NCBI GenBank assembly: GCA_964625145.1
Contig: CAZVAQ010000045.1
Location: forward strand, 1 to 23,257
DNA: 23,257 nt
Source of the DNA: CAYTRP01 sp964625145
GTDB lineage: Bacteria > Sumerlaeota > Sumerlaeia > SLMS01 > JAHLLQ01
Direction of reading: 5' to 3'
Shown here: positions 14,925-22,448 of the stretch, piece by piece
How the letters are laid out: each line of letters begins with the position of its first letter
How positions within the stretch are numbered: position 1 is the first letter of the stretch
Position numbers and translations under genes: made by a program
Notes under the pieces: generated by a model
Databases searched by the model: none
Told to the model about the DNA's origin: nothing
What the model saw: the letters and a program-made list of their open reading frames with translations, nothing else

Positions 14925-15885
14925 GCAACCCGATGGTGCGCAGCGGGTAGTAGCGGAAAATGGCGCGGCCGCGGACATGACTTAGCGGCACGGGGCCCCA
15001 GTAGCGGCTGTCGCTGGAGCTGGTTTGATTGTCGCCCAGCATCGCGACGGAATCCTCAGGGACTTTGATCACCTGCGGATCCTGGTATTCCTTCGGGCCG
15101 GACGTGGAGGGCCGCGGAAAATGATGCAGCCGCGAGAACGGATATTCGGTGATCGGCTTGCCATCGGCCAGCATCGGCCGCGAGGTGTATACTTCCTCAA
15201 TGCCGCCGAACTCATCGGGAGTGATGCGGCCGGGGTCGCCAACTGCGTGGCGCGCGGGGGCCTCGACCGGTTGGATGGTCAGCGTCTCGCCGGGCAGACC
15301 GACGGCGCGCTTGATGTACACGGGCTTTGATGTGTCAAACGGTTGGTTCGCCGATGCGTCGAACGGATTTGGCCGGTCTGGCACCTTGAAGACGACGATG
15401 TCGCCGCGCTCCGGCGGCGTGAACCAATAGCTGAATTTGTTCACCATGATCATGTCGCGGCGCCCGCGACTCAGTTGCACCTGTCGCTCGAAGCGCTGGC
15501 GCACGGCGTCGTCGTGACCGGTCAGGTACAGCAATTTCGAATAGAGCCCGTTCTCATCCTTCAGGTGCACCTGGATCGGGTGATGCGGCACGGCGACGAC
15601 GATGTCGAGCTGGCCGTCTTCGTCCCAATCATACTCGCACACGTAGCGGGCCTCGTCGCCAATCAGCGCCGGCGTCATCGAACCGGTCGGAATCATGAAC
15701 AGCTCGAAGACGTACATGCGGATGAACAGGGCGAGCAGGAAGGCGAAGAACAACGCATCGGCCCATCCCCGCATCTCCACCAGGATCCCCGGCGATTCCT
15801 GCCCCTGCTCCTTGCCAGCCGCCGGCTGATTCTTGCGGCGGGCTTCAATGCGTTGGCGGAGGGCTTCTTCGGCAGAGGTGGACAT
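14908..15885 (-). CDS. lepB: Signal peptidase I with large insertion
   Basis: 325 residues. One membrane segment (about 43-62) is followed by the catalytic FMIPTGSM with Ser69. IKRAVGLPGE carries the general base Lys192, and GDNQTSSSDSRYWGPVP (284-300) is the conserved box E. It cleaves signal peptides on the outer face of the inner membrane. In most type I enzymes the VNKFSY block follows the serine within about 15-20 residues. Here it starts at 148, so about 65 residues (78-145, acidic then basic, with HHP and one Cys) are inserted near the active site. A second insertion (about 205-245) follows the lysine. ATG 15885 gives a short cytoplasmic N-tail; the open frame upstream is low-complexity repeat. 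There is no Shine-Dalgarno; three AAGGATG-type heptads lie 8 nt upstream. It is last in a four-gene minus-strand series. Confidence 0.94.
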   Translation of the reverse strand: MSTSAEEALRQRIEARRKNQPAAGKEQGQESPGILVEMRGWADALFFAFLLALFIRMYVFELFMIPTGSMTPALIGDEARYVCEYDWDEDGQLDIVVAVPHHPIQVHLKDENGLYSKLLYLTGHDDAVRQRFERQVQLSRGRRDMIMVNKFSYWFTPPERGDIVVFKVPDRPNPFDASANQPFDTSKPVYIKRAVGLPGETLTIQPVEAPARHAVGDPGRITPDEFGGIEEVYTSRPMLADGKPITEYPFSRLHHFPRPSTSGPKEYQDPQVIKVPEDSVAMLGDNQTSSSDSRYWGPVPLSHVRGRAIFRYYPLRTIGLLNDDT

Positions 15886-15893
15886 GGGGAGGG

Positions 15894-15914
15894 AAGGATG
15901 AAGGATGAAGGATG
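15894..15914. repeat. Three perfect AAGGATG heptads before lepB
   Basis: AAGGATG occurs three times in tandem on the plus strand, followed by AAGGGGG. On the lepB coding strand this reads CATCCTT repeated, ending 8 nt before the ATG. The unit is identical to those at 22106 and 22421. Confidence 0.9.
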
Positions 15915-15998
15915 AAGGGGGGAGGCCGGACGCGGCTGATGGTGTTGTAAAGTGGTGGGTGTTTGGGGGGTGAGCAAGGGGAAGGATTGATGCCCGCC

Positions 15999-16550
15999 TC
16001 AATCGTCCGACGGTTCGGTGGTCGCCGCTTCCTTCGGCGGCGGGGCGTAGTCGTTGAGCTGGCTTTCCAATGCTTCGTGCAGCTCCTGGAAGGGGACCTC
16101 GTTGAGCGGGATGTCGCGGACAAGGTAAGTCTCCTGCGTCTTGGGATGCAGGAAGGTCAGGAGGCCTTCGTCGTTCTGTCCCGTGTATTGCAGGATGCGG
16201 GCCCGCATGAGCAGGTGGGCGAGTAGGAAAAGCTGGGGGCCGAGTTCGGTCTCTTCGCGAGTGTAGAGGGCGTTGAACAGCGCCCATAGGGCCTCGTTGC
16301 GCTCGGCCTTGGCCAGGCGGCGCTGCTCGGGGCTGGGGCCCTCCTGAAACCGGCGGGTGATCCAATAGCTGAAGTACTCAGGCTTGCCCATCTCGCCCCA
16401 GCACTTGGGGCAGATGTCCTGGCGGATGGCCTGTTCCTTCTCGTCCAGGTTCAGGATCGTCGGATGGCGCTCCAACTCCGGGAGACTTATGCCGCAGAGC
16501 AGGCAGTTGCGCGATGGGCGCTTGAGGGAGGCGAGGTAGGGTTCGGACAT
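15999..16550 (-). CDS. Uncharacterised small protein with two CxxC motifs
   Basis: 183 residues and no family I can name. Cys16-x2-Cys19 (CLLCG) and Cys47-x2-Cys50 (CPKCW), 27 residues apart, look like a zinc-binding treble-clef or ribbon at the N-terminus. The rest is mainly helical and charged (EQRRLAKAERNEALWALFNALYT written here as part of one helix, residues about 75-97), with a Pro-rich acidic tail. There is no signal peptide or membrane segment, so it is cytoplasmic. It lies 18 bp after the GT-C gene and 113 bp before lepB, on the same strand. The alternative frame that extends lepB upstream through this gene encodes no recognisable protein. There is no Shine-Dalgarno; heptad repeats end just upstream of the ATG. 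It is a real gene by position, Cys pattern and codon use, but its function is unknown. Confidence 0.75.
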   Translation of the reverse strand: MSEPYLASLKRPSRNCLLCGISLPELERHPTILNLDEKEQAIRQDICPKCWGEMGKPEYFSYWITRRFQEGPSPEQRRLAKAERNEALWALFNALYTREETELGPQLFLLAHLLMRARILQYTGQNDEGLLTFLHPKTQETYLVRDIPLNEVPFQELHEALESQLNDYAPPPKEAATTEPSDD

Positions 16551-16566
16551 AGGGGCAGGATTCGGG

Positions 16567-16595
16567 AGTCAGGAATCAGGGGTCAGGGAGTCAGG
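16567..16595. repeat. AGTCAGG heptad array at the GT-C gene end
   Basis: Units AGTCAGG, AATCAGG, GGTCAGG and, after one extra base, AGTCAGG. The array encodes the last residues and stop codon of the GT-C gene and ends 16 nt before the start of the CxxC gene (on the coding strand the unit is CCTGACT). It is a third sequence variant of the same 7-bp repeat style. Confidence 0.7.
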
Positions 16596-18926
16596 AGCGG
16601 GGGAGGGTTGGCCGTCAAGGCCCGGTGTCGATTCCGCGTCCGCCGGTGGATCGTCCGCGCTCGGCCGCGTTCCCTCCATGAGCAGATTGTGTGGGGCGTT
16701 CAGGATGAAGCCGGGGGGATGCTTCCCTTCCGGGGCGTAGATCTCCGAGAACCCGTCGGTCCAGATAAGCTGCCAGCCGGGGACACTCTTGAAGATCTCG
16801 TGGTGTGGCGGCCAGACGGGATCATCCGTAAAGGAGAAGCCGCTGAATATCAGGTAGTCGAGCCGGGCGGTCTTCAGGTACATGCCGAGCCACTCGGGGT
16901 GCCCCGGTTCAACTGGCTCGGTGACTCCAAAGCGAGGGTGGCGATACCCACCTCCACCCGTCAGGTCCAGTTGGTAGGCCACGTGCAGGTCCATGAGGGC
17001 GTAGCCGTCCCTGTGCAGCAGCACGGGGTGATGCTGGCTGCGCTTGCCGTACAATGTCCAATGCTCCCACAAGCGCGAGGAGAGCTGCGCGATGCGGCTG
17101 CCCGGGGGAAGGGCCTCGATGGCGTCGCGCGTGGGTTCGAAACGCACCACGTGCGGGTGTGGATCGATCATCGGATGCGGGCCCGGCACATAGATCGGCC
17201 GGATCAGGATCGCCAACAGCACCCACGCGACGATTGCCGGCGGAGCGAGGAGCACGATGCACGAACGACGGCGTGGTCGTCTTCCCGTCACGACCGGCGT
17301 CCACGGCATCAGCGGCCACAGGAGACCCGCCACCAACACGATTGCCATGAGCAACACGGGCAATTCGTTCGTCGTCTCGCGATACCAACCCCAGAAGAGA
17401 ACAGTGAAGGGAATCGTGATGACCGCGACGATCACCTGCGAGACTCGCCAACGGGTCAGTCCGGCGAGGAACCACGCGCCACCCGCAAGGCCCACCGCAA
17501 AGACGAACATGAGGTAGCGGGAAAAGGGAACCACCTGGTGCCCGCCCAGTGTGCTGGCGGAGAAGGGGGCCTTGAGGTGAAAGGCAAGCATCGCGAGCCC
17601 TGCGAGCATCAGCCACGGCATCGGTGCGGCGAGCAGCTTCAGACTTCGCTCGCGCGCGAAGCGCAGCGCCAGAAACAGCAGCAAGCCACCACCCGCGATG
17701 AGGCCAAGGTAGGCAATGAACCCCAAGGGCACCGGCCAATGCATCAGGCCCTTGAAGATGATGCTCCACAGCTTCAGGCTAAAGGGCGTTTCGGAAATGT
17801 ATGTCCAAAGAATGGATGGCTCCAAACGATCCGGCTTAACGGGTCCGTCGAACTTCCAGATGCGGAACGGGAAGACCGGGTTGCCGGAAAGCACGATGTT
17901 GCGCAGGTACCAATAGAACGCGGTCGAAAAGCCGCCAAGGCTGAACAGCATCGTGCCCTTCAGCGCATGGGACCAACGCTTCTCCCCGGTCGAACCTGCG
18001 TGGATGAAGAACGTGCCGATGAACAGGATGCCGGCGGGGATGGCGTTTGTCACTTTTGACCCGACGGCAAAGCCGCACAGCATTCCCGACAGGAGCACCT
18101 GTGCGAGCAGCTCGCGACGACCGGCGCCATTGCGAGGCACCGCGAGGGCAAACGCCGCCAGCAACGCGGCCGCACCCGCCAGATCCGTGGGCGAGTGTTT
18201 CTCCGCCNNNNNNNNNNTCGACACGGCGAACAAACATGCAGCCGTGGAGAAGGTCACCAACGCCGAACCACCCACCATCCGTCCCAGCGCCAGAAAGGCA
18301 ACCACCGCCAACAATATCCAATACAAGCTGGCGATCCAAACCCATTGATGATCCGGCGATGTCAGAGACGCATGAAACGACAACACATGTGGATTGTACG
18401 GATAGTAATGGGCGAAGGTGATCAGAGGATGCTGCAGCGCATGACTCTGAAACCAGCCCGAAACGGTGAAGCCGTGGTAGGCGAAGTCATCGGAAAAGAA
18501 ACGCGAGCCGCGCGCAAAGAGCTTCGCGACGTGCTTGACCGTCACCAGCACGAGCGGAATCGAGACCAGCCACGCGGCCAGCAGGGAGACTCTGCCATGC
18601 GCCTCGGGACCTGCGAGCTGGAGCTTGGGCTGTGTGAATGTTGAGGCCGATTGAGGCGGCGTCTCAAGGCTCTCGGCAAAGCGCGCCTTGATCGGATCCT
18701 TGATGCACAGCAACGCACCAAGCAGCACTCCATGAAAGATGATCACCGGCCAGGGGGTCAGCAGCGCCGGGGTGGATAGAATCAGAATCGGGAAATAAAC
18801 AACCGGGACAATCAGGCTGATCGCCGCAAAGCGCCGCCGCCACGGCTCGGCTTCTCCAAACAGAAGGTGCGCCAGCCGCGCGGCCGTAAAGGTGGGCAGG
18901 ACCAGCAGCAGGAGAAGTTGGATCAC
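16569..18926 (-). CDS. Large polytopic membrane protein, probable GT-C glycosyltransferase
   Basis: 785 residues including four unknown (237-240, from the N run). About a dozen hydrophobic segments lie between 1 and 600, followed by a soluble domain of about 180 residues. In the first large loop, FFSDDFAYHG places an Asp pair (146-147) after TM3-4, as in GT-C enzymes (ArnT/PMT/GT39-GT83), which use lipid-phosphate sugars on the periplasmic side. HYYPYNPHVLSFHASL after it also fits a GT-C loop. The C-terminal domain (VRFEPTRDAIEALPPGSRIA, WQLIWTDGFSEIYAPEG) resembles the periplasmic tails of such proteins. No specific family is certain. The start is GTG at 18924-18926, sharing GTGA with the stop of the M14 gene, so translation is probably coupled. 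The last codons lie in a heptad array. Confidence 0.72.
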   Translation of the reverse strand: MIQLLLLLVLPTFTAARLAHLLFGEAEPWRRRFAAISLIVPVVYFPILILSTPALLTPWPVIIFHGVLLGALLCIKDPIKARFAESLETPPQSASTFTQPKLQLAGPEAHGRVSLLAAWLVSIPLVLVTVKHVAKLFARGSRFFSDDFAYHGFTVSGWFQSHALQHPLITFAHYYPYNPHVLSFHASLTSPDHQWVWIASLYWILLAVVAFLALGRMVGGSALVTFSTAACLFAVSXXXXAEKHSPTDLAGAAALLAAFALAVPRNGAGRRELLAQVLLSGMLCGFAVGSKVTNAIPAGILFIGTFFIHAGSTGEKRWSHALKGTMLFSLGGFSTAFYWYLRNIVLSGNPVFPFRIWKFDGPVKPDRLEPSILWTYISETPFSLKLWSIIFKGLMHWPVPLGFIAYLGLIAGGGLLLFLALRFARERSLKLLAAPMPWLMLAGLAMLAFHLKAPFSASTLGGHQVVPFSRYLMFVFAVGLAGGAWFLAGLTRWRVSQVIVAVITIPFTVLFWGWYRETTNELPVLLMAIVLVAGLLWPLMPWTPVVTGRRPRRRSCIVLLAPPAIVAWVLLAILIRPIYVPGPHPMIDPHPHVVRFEPTRDAIEALPPGSRIAQLSSRLWEHWTLYGKRSQHHPVLLHRDGYALMDLHVAYQLDLTGGGGYRHPRFGVTEPVEPGHPEWLGMYLKTARLDYLIFSGFSFTDDPVWPPHHEIFKSVPGWQLIWTDGFSEIYAPEGKHPPGFILNAPHNLLMEGTRPSADDPPADAESTPGLDGQPSPAPDSLTPDS
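18208..18217. other. Assembly gap of 10 N
   Basis: Ten undetermined bases within the GT-C gene. The reading frame is the same on both sides if the gap is 10 bp (or 10 plus a multiple of 3), so the gene is not evidently broken. The true length may differ. Confidence 0.99.
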
Positions 18927-20404
18927 GGAATCCGGTAGACGGGAAGGTGGCCTTCAGAATCTTTGAGGCCGCCAAATGGCTCAGCCTCGAAGAGACCCTC
19001 GACCAAGGTCGGTTCGAGGATCAAGGCGGCTTTACGCCCTGATGTGCCGTACTTGGCCGGAACCAACAGGGACCCGGCGGGGAGTGTGACCAACCCCGGC
19101 GGGAGCAGTTCCACGGCCCAATCACTGCCGGTCGTGTCATTGAAGGACGACCCCGGATGCTCCGGGTTCTTCCGGGCGCCTTCCGCGATCAGCCCGGCTT
19201 CTTCCTCCAAGACCGAAAACTCGACCGCGTGTTTCTCCAACAGCGGGCGGAACACCTCCGCGTGCTCCGCGGGGATCGCGTAGGCACCCGGCCGCGCGAC
19301 GACGCGCTTCACGATGCGGTCGTGCTGGAAGTTGGCCGTGGGGACGGCAATGTCCGCCCCGGTCCGGGCGTCGCGCACGAGTTCCTGCGTCACGCGCACT
19401 CCCGCATTTCCCCAGAAGTAATGCACCGGCAGAAAAGGCGGCAGCTCCTCCGTGCGAGCTTGGTCGATCAGCGCCCGCAGCCGCTCCCGGTCACCCGTTC
19501 GCTGCAGGATGTACGTCAGCAGCAGGCGATAGGCACGCACGCGCGCGCCGAGGTCCGCGTTGCTGTCCTCGACATTTGAGTAAAGGCCCGATTCAATAAT
19601 GAAGGACAGCGCGCCATAGCTCCCCAATCCGTTGCGGATATCGTCGGTGGTCATGGTGCTGAAGCGTTGCTCGAAGGCTGGAGGCGGGCCGCCGACGTAG
19701 TATTCGCGATAGGTGATGTCTGTGCCTTGGAAGGCATCGGCCGCCGCGGCGACCCAATTATTGGCGGCCGCCACCAGCTCTTCGTTGAAGTGCGGGTTGT
19801 TCATCGCTCCCATCATGATGTCCGCCCGCCGGATCCATCCGTGCGAGGTGTATCGCCCCGGGTCGCGGCCGTACTCGTGGCAATCCACGATGACGTGGGG
19901 CTTTTCGGCCTGAGCCAACCGGTGCAGCGCCAGCGTCTCGGGCTCCGTGATGAGGACATGGTCGCGGTTCAGGTCGCGCCCGGCGGCGTTGCGGCGCTGG
20001 TCGCGGTCGGCGCCGTCTGGGTTGTACATGGGGACGGAGATCAACTCGGTCCCCGGCGGGAGCAGCCCGGGGCTGCGGGCCAGATCGCCGATCAGGGAGA
20101 GAATCGCCTCCTTTCCCGCCGGTTCGTCCCCGTGCTGGGCGCCCACCAGCAGGATCCGCCACGGATCCGGCGCGCCGTCCGGATTGATCCGGACCATCAG
20201 TAGCGCCTTCCCCTCCACGCTGCGGCCGATTTCGGAGAGCGTGATGTGGTCGTGCTCCGCTGCCAGTACCTCCAGAAACTCGACCATTTGGGCGTGAGAG
20301 GTGGGTTGGGTCATCTGCTCGGGATTCTCGGGGAACTGGGCTGGGGCCACCTGGAGGATGGTCAGACAAAGAGCGCACAGCAGGGCGACGGCGAGGCGAA
20401 TCAT
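18923..20404 (-). CDS. Secreted M14-family zinc carboxypeptidase-like protein
   Basis: 493 residues. An N-terminal signal peptide (MIRLAVALLCALCLTILQ, then VAPAQF) indicates export. The M14 zinc site is complete: His91-x2-Glu94 (GAQHGDEPAG) and His176 (VDCHEYG). Asn146-Arg147 (GRDLNRDH) binds substrate carboxylate and Glu271 (SFIIESG) is the catalytic base. The catalytic domain covers about 35-380, followed by about 110 residues of unclear fold. It should remove C-terminal residues or cleave a peptide amide outside the inner membrane; M14 members also act on murein peptides, and the target here is unknown. The frame is open further upstream to 20632, but that part lacks signal-peptide logic and overlaps thyX. 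ATG 20404 has GGAG 8 nt before it. The gene is first in the minus-strand series and overlaps the GT-C start by 4 bp. Confidence 0.9.
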   Translation of the reverse strand: MIRLAVALLCALCLTILQVAPAQFPENPEQMTQPTSHAQMVEFLEVLAAEHDHITLSEIGRSVEGKALLMVRINPDGAPDPWRILLVGAQHGDEPAGKEAILSLIGDLARSPGLLPPGTELISVPMYNPDGADRDQRRNAAGRDLNRDHVLITEPETLALHRLAQAEKPHVIVDCHEYGRDPGRYTSHGWIRRADIMMGAMNNPHFNEELVAAANNWVAAAADAFQGTDITYREYYVGGPPPAFEQRFSTMTTDDIRNGLGSYGALSFIIESGLYSNVEDSNADLGARVRAYRLLLTYILQRTGDRERLRALIDQARTEELPPFLPVHYFWGNAGVRVTQELVRDARTGADIAVPTANFQHDRIVKRVVARPGAYAIPAEHAEVFRPLLEKHAVEFSVLEEEAGLIAEGARKNPEHPGSSFNDTTGSDWAVELLPPGLVTLPAGSLLVPAKYGTSGRKAALILEPTLVEGLFEAEPFGGLKDSEGHLPVYRIP

Positions 20405-20543
20405 GAGGATGCTCCGTTCGGGGTTGCTCCGGGCGTTCGGAGAGTCTTGTCTCGGACCAAGTGGCATGCTGGGAAGCGGAATATTTTCCTGAGATGGATC
20501 TGAGTGGGATGGTGGGCTGCCCAACTTCCAGACGGGGTTCGCG

Positions 20544-22103
20544 ATGACTTCGCCGTTTGTCTCAAATGCTCCCGTGGTTCGTCTCTCAAAGGCGTTCACC
20601 ACCCCGTTTCGCAATGTGGTGGCCACGGCCAAGACGTGCTATTCCTCCAAGGGAATCATTGAGGACGAAAACGTCGGCGATCCCGATAAGTACGCCGAGC
20701 TGGCGAAGTCCATCTACGAGGCCGGGCACCACACGACATTCCAGCACGCGCATTTCCAATTCGCGCTGGAGAACGTCTCGCGCCAGTTCATCTGGTCGTT
20801 CCTGCATGCGCATCCCTTCTACAACAGCGAGCAGGTCTCGCAGCGCTATGTCGCCGTGAAGCCCGACACGCTGGCCGTGCCGCAACTGGAGGAGCGCGCG
20901 CTCGCCGTCTATCGCGAGACGGCGGAGATGCAATTCGCGGCCTACCAGCAACTCGTCGAGATCCTGAAGGGCCCCGTGGAGTCGGAGTTCTTCAAGCGAT
21001 TCAACCGCAGCGAGCGATTCGAGAAGAAGCACCGCGGCACCATCAAGCGCAAGTCGCAGGAGATTGCGCGCTATGTGTTGCCCGTCGGCACGACGGCCTA
21101 TCTCTACCACACGGTCTCCGGAGTGACGTTGTTCCGCTATTGGCGCGCGGCGCAGCAGGCGGACACGCCCGCGGAAACGCGCCATGTGGTGGGGGAGATG
21201 ATCCGTCGCGTGTTGGAGTTGGATCCCGAATACGAGACGACGCTGCAGGAACCGCTCGAAAGCGGCGCATTTCCGGAGATGGAACTCATCGGCGCGACAC
21301 CGGAAATCATGGAGGGACGCAACGCCGCCGCATTCCGCGCGGAGTACGACGCTGACCTCGGCGGGCGTTGGGCAAAGCTGGTGTCGTGGACATCGCACGC
21401 GGAGGAGCTGGTCGCATCCAGCGTGCGCGAAGTGCTCGGCCTGACCCGCGACATGTTGAGCGACGAGGAAGCCATCCGCTACGCCATGGATCCCGCGAAA
21501 AACGGATTGCTGGGCGAGTCGCTCAACCTGACCACCACCAGCAAGCTCGCCCGCGCCATGCATCACGCGCACTACACGTTCCGCAAGAAGCTGAGCCACG
21601 CCGGCGACAGCCAGGATCAGCGTCACCGCATGACGCCGGGCACCCGCCCCATCCTCGCCGCCCATGTGGACGCCGAGCCGGACGTCATCACGCCGGGCCT
21701 TGTGGAAATGGAACCCGAAGCGCTGCGCGTGTACAACGAGACGATGGCGAAGACTTGGGAAGGGATCGAGAAACTGCGCGCGCTCGGCGTCGAGCCGCAA
21801 TGGCGCGGGTATCTACTGCCAAACGCCGTGGCGGTGCGCTTCACGGAAAGCGGCGACCTGCTCAATCTGCGACACAAGCACGAGATGCGCTTGTGCTACA
21901 ACGCGCAGGAAGAAATCTGGCGAGCATCACTGGATGAGGCCATGCAGATCCGCGAAGTGCATCCGCTCCTTGGCCAGTTCCTGCTTCCTCCCTGCGGCGC
22001 CCGTAACCGCGCGGGAGCCAAACCCATCTGTCCCGAGGGGCCCCGGTACTGCGGCGTGCGCGTGTGGAAGCTGGGGATGGAGGAGTACGCGCGGACGATC
22101 TAG
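20544..22103 (+). CDS. thyX: Tandem-domain ThyX-like flavin-dependent thymidylate synthase
   Basis: 519 residues, about twice a usual ThyX (220-260). ThyX makes dTMP from dUMP with FAD and methylenetetrahydrofolate. The first half shows the ThyX order: CYSSKG (32-37), EAGHHTTFQHAHFQFALENV (59-78), SRQFIWSFLHAHPFYNSEQ, VSQRYV, then ARYVLPVGTTAYLYHTVSG. The canonical RHRxxSxNExSxRY is altered: the Asn, Glu, Ser, Arg and Tyr are present (94-102) but the RHR triad is not. The second half (about 283-480) has SLNLTTTSKLARAMHHAHYTF-like text (two blocks), Arg360-His361-Arg362 (QRHRM) without the following Ser and Arg-Tyr, and YLLPNAVAVRFTESGDLLNL (423-442). Cys484, Cys496 and Cys503 near the C-terminus may bind metal. 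No Shine-Dalgarno is visible. No thyA is in the window. Confidence 0.87.
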   Translation: MTSPFVSNAPVVRLSKAFTTPFRNVVATAKTCYSSKGIIEDENVGDPDKYAELAKSIYEAGHHTTFQHAHFQFALENVSRQFIWSFLHAHPFYNSEQVSQRYVAVKPDTLAVPQLEERALAVYRETAEMQFAAYQQLVEILKGPVESEFFKRFNRSERFEKKHRGTIKRKSQEIARYVLPVGTTAYLYHTVSGVTLFRYWRAAQQADTPAETRHVVGEMIRRVLELDPEYETTLQEPLESGAFPEMELIGATPEIMEGRNAAAFRAEYDADLGGRWAKLVSWTSHAEELVASSVREVLGLTRDMLSDEEAIRYAMDPAKNGLLGESLNLTTTSKLARAMHHAHYTFRKKLSHAGDSQDQRHRMTPGTRPILAAHVDAEPDVITPGLVEMEPEALRVYNETMAKTWEGIEKLRALGVEPQWRGYLLPNAVAVRFTESGDLLNLRHKHEMRLCYNAQEEIWRASLDEAMQIREVHPLLGQFLLPPCGARNRAGAKPICPEGPRYCGVRVWKLGMEEYARTI

Positions 22104-22105
22104 GC

Positions 22106-22126
22106 AAGGATGAAGGCTGAAGGATG
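22106..22126. repeat. AAGGATG heptads after thyX
   Basis: AAGGATG, AAGGCTG, AAGGATG in tandem starting 2 nt after the thyX stop, continuing loosely as AAGTGGG. It is complementary to 22421-22441 over about 24 bp with one mismatch, so the pair brackets the intergenic region. Confidence 0.88.
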
Positions 22127-22184
22127 AAGTGGGAAGGGAAGAGCGAAGAGAGATCCGCTCCTCCAAGGGAAGTCGCGAAAGTAG

Positions 22185-22203
22185 GGCAGACGTCTCGTCT
22201 GCC
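22185..22203. repeat. Palindrome 1 in thyX-GT2 spacer
   Basis: GGCAGACG, loop TCT, CGTCTGCC: a perfect 8-bp stem, preceded by GTAGG. There is no T-run, so it is unlikely to be a simple terminator and is more like a REP-type element. Confidence 0.75.
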
Positions 22204-22249
22204 AAGTCCCGCCCGCCAACTCTCAGCCCTTTCCCCATCCATCGTGGAG

Positions 22250-22269
22250 CGCGGACTCCCTCGTCCGCG
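22250..22269. repeat. Palindrome 2 in thyX-GT2 spacer
   Basis: CGCGGAC, loop TCCCTC, GTCCGCG: a perfect 7-bp stem. Confidence 0.72.
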
Positions 22270-22320
22270 AGTCGTGCAGTGGCGGATCGGCGTGATATTC
22301 ACGGGTGATGGGTCGGACTT

Positions 22321-22340
22321 GGCAGGCGAGGATGCCTGCC
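22321..22340. repeat. Palindrome 3 in thyX-GT2 spacer
   Basis: GGCAGGC, loop GAGGAT, GCCTGCC: a perfect 7-bp stem. It shares GGCAG-ends and a CTC/GAG-type loop with palindrome 1, so the two may belong to one family. Confidence 0.72.
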
Positions 22341-22420
22341 CTGCGTGGCTCTCCAGGCGAGTTTCGCTTTCCACCGCAGGGCCGAAAGTGCTCTGCTGAA
22401 TCGTGGGACGGACGATCCCC

Positions 22421-22448
22421 CTTCATCCTTCATCCTTCATCCTTGAGC
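22421..22448. repeat. CTTCATC heptads before the GT2 gene
   Basis: CTTCATC three times, then CTTGAGC and a further CTTATCC, in 7-bp phase up to 2 nt before the ATG at 22458. No Shine-Dalgarno lies between the array and the start codon. Confidence 0.9.

Larger units (their letters stand above)
22106..22448. repeat. Intergenic block bounded by inverted heptads
   Basis: The whole thyX-GT2 spacer of about 340 bp has no convincing gene. It consists of inverted heptad arrays at both ends and three perfect palindromes inside (22185, 22250, 22321). The layout is like a non-coding miniature repeat or a BIME-style mosaic, but there is no transposase and no visible target-site duplication. Confidence 0.55.

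Noticed and set aside
15886..16365. Longer signal peptidase start giving 485 aa
   Set aside because: The added sequence runs out of frame through the CxxC gene and the heptad array, and would not fit the short N-tail before the LepB membrane segment.
16464..18059. 531-aa open frame on the plus strand
   Set aside because: Antisense to the GT-C-like gene, with biased composition and no motifs.
20405..20632. Longer M14 start giving 569 aa
   Set aside because: The added part overlaps thyX on the other strand and would bury the clear signal peptide that starts at 20404.
20586..21800. 404-aa open frame on the minus strand
   Set aside because: Antisense shadow of thyX, Leu/Arg/His-rich low complexity.
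22106..22448. CRISPR array
   Set aside because: Repeats are 7 bp, directly tandem and without spacers, and no cas gene is present.
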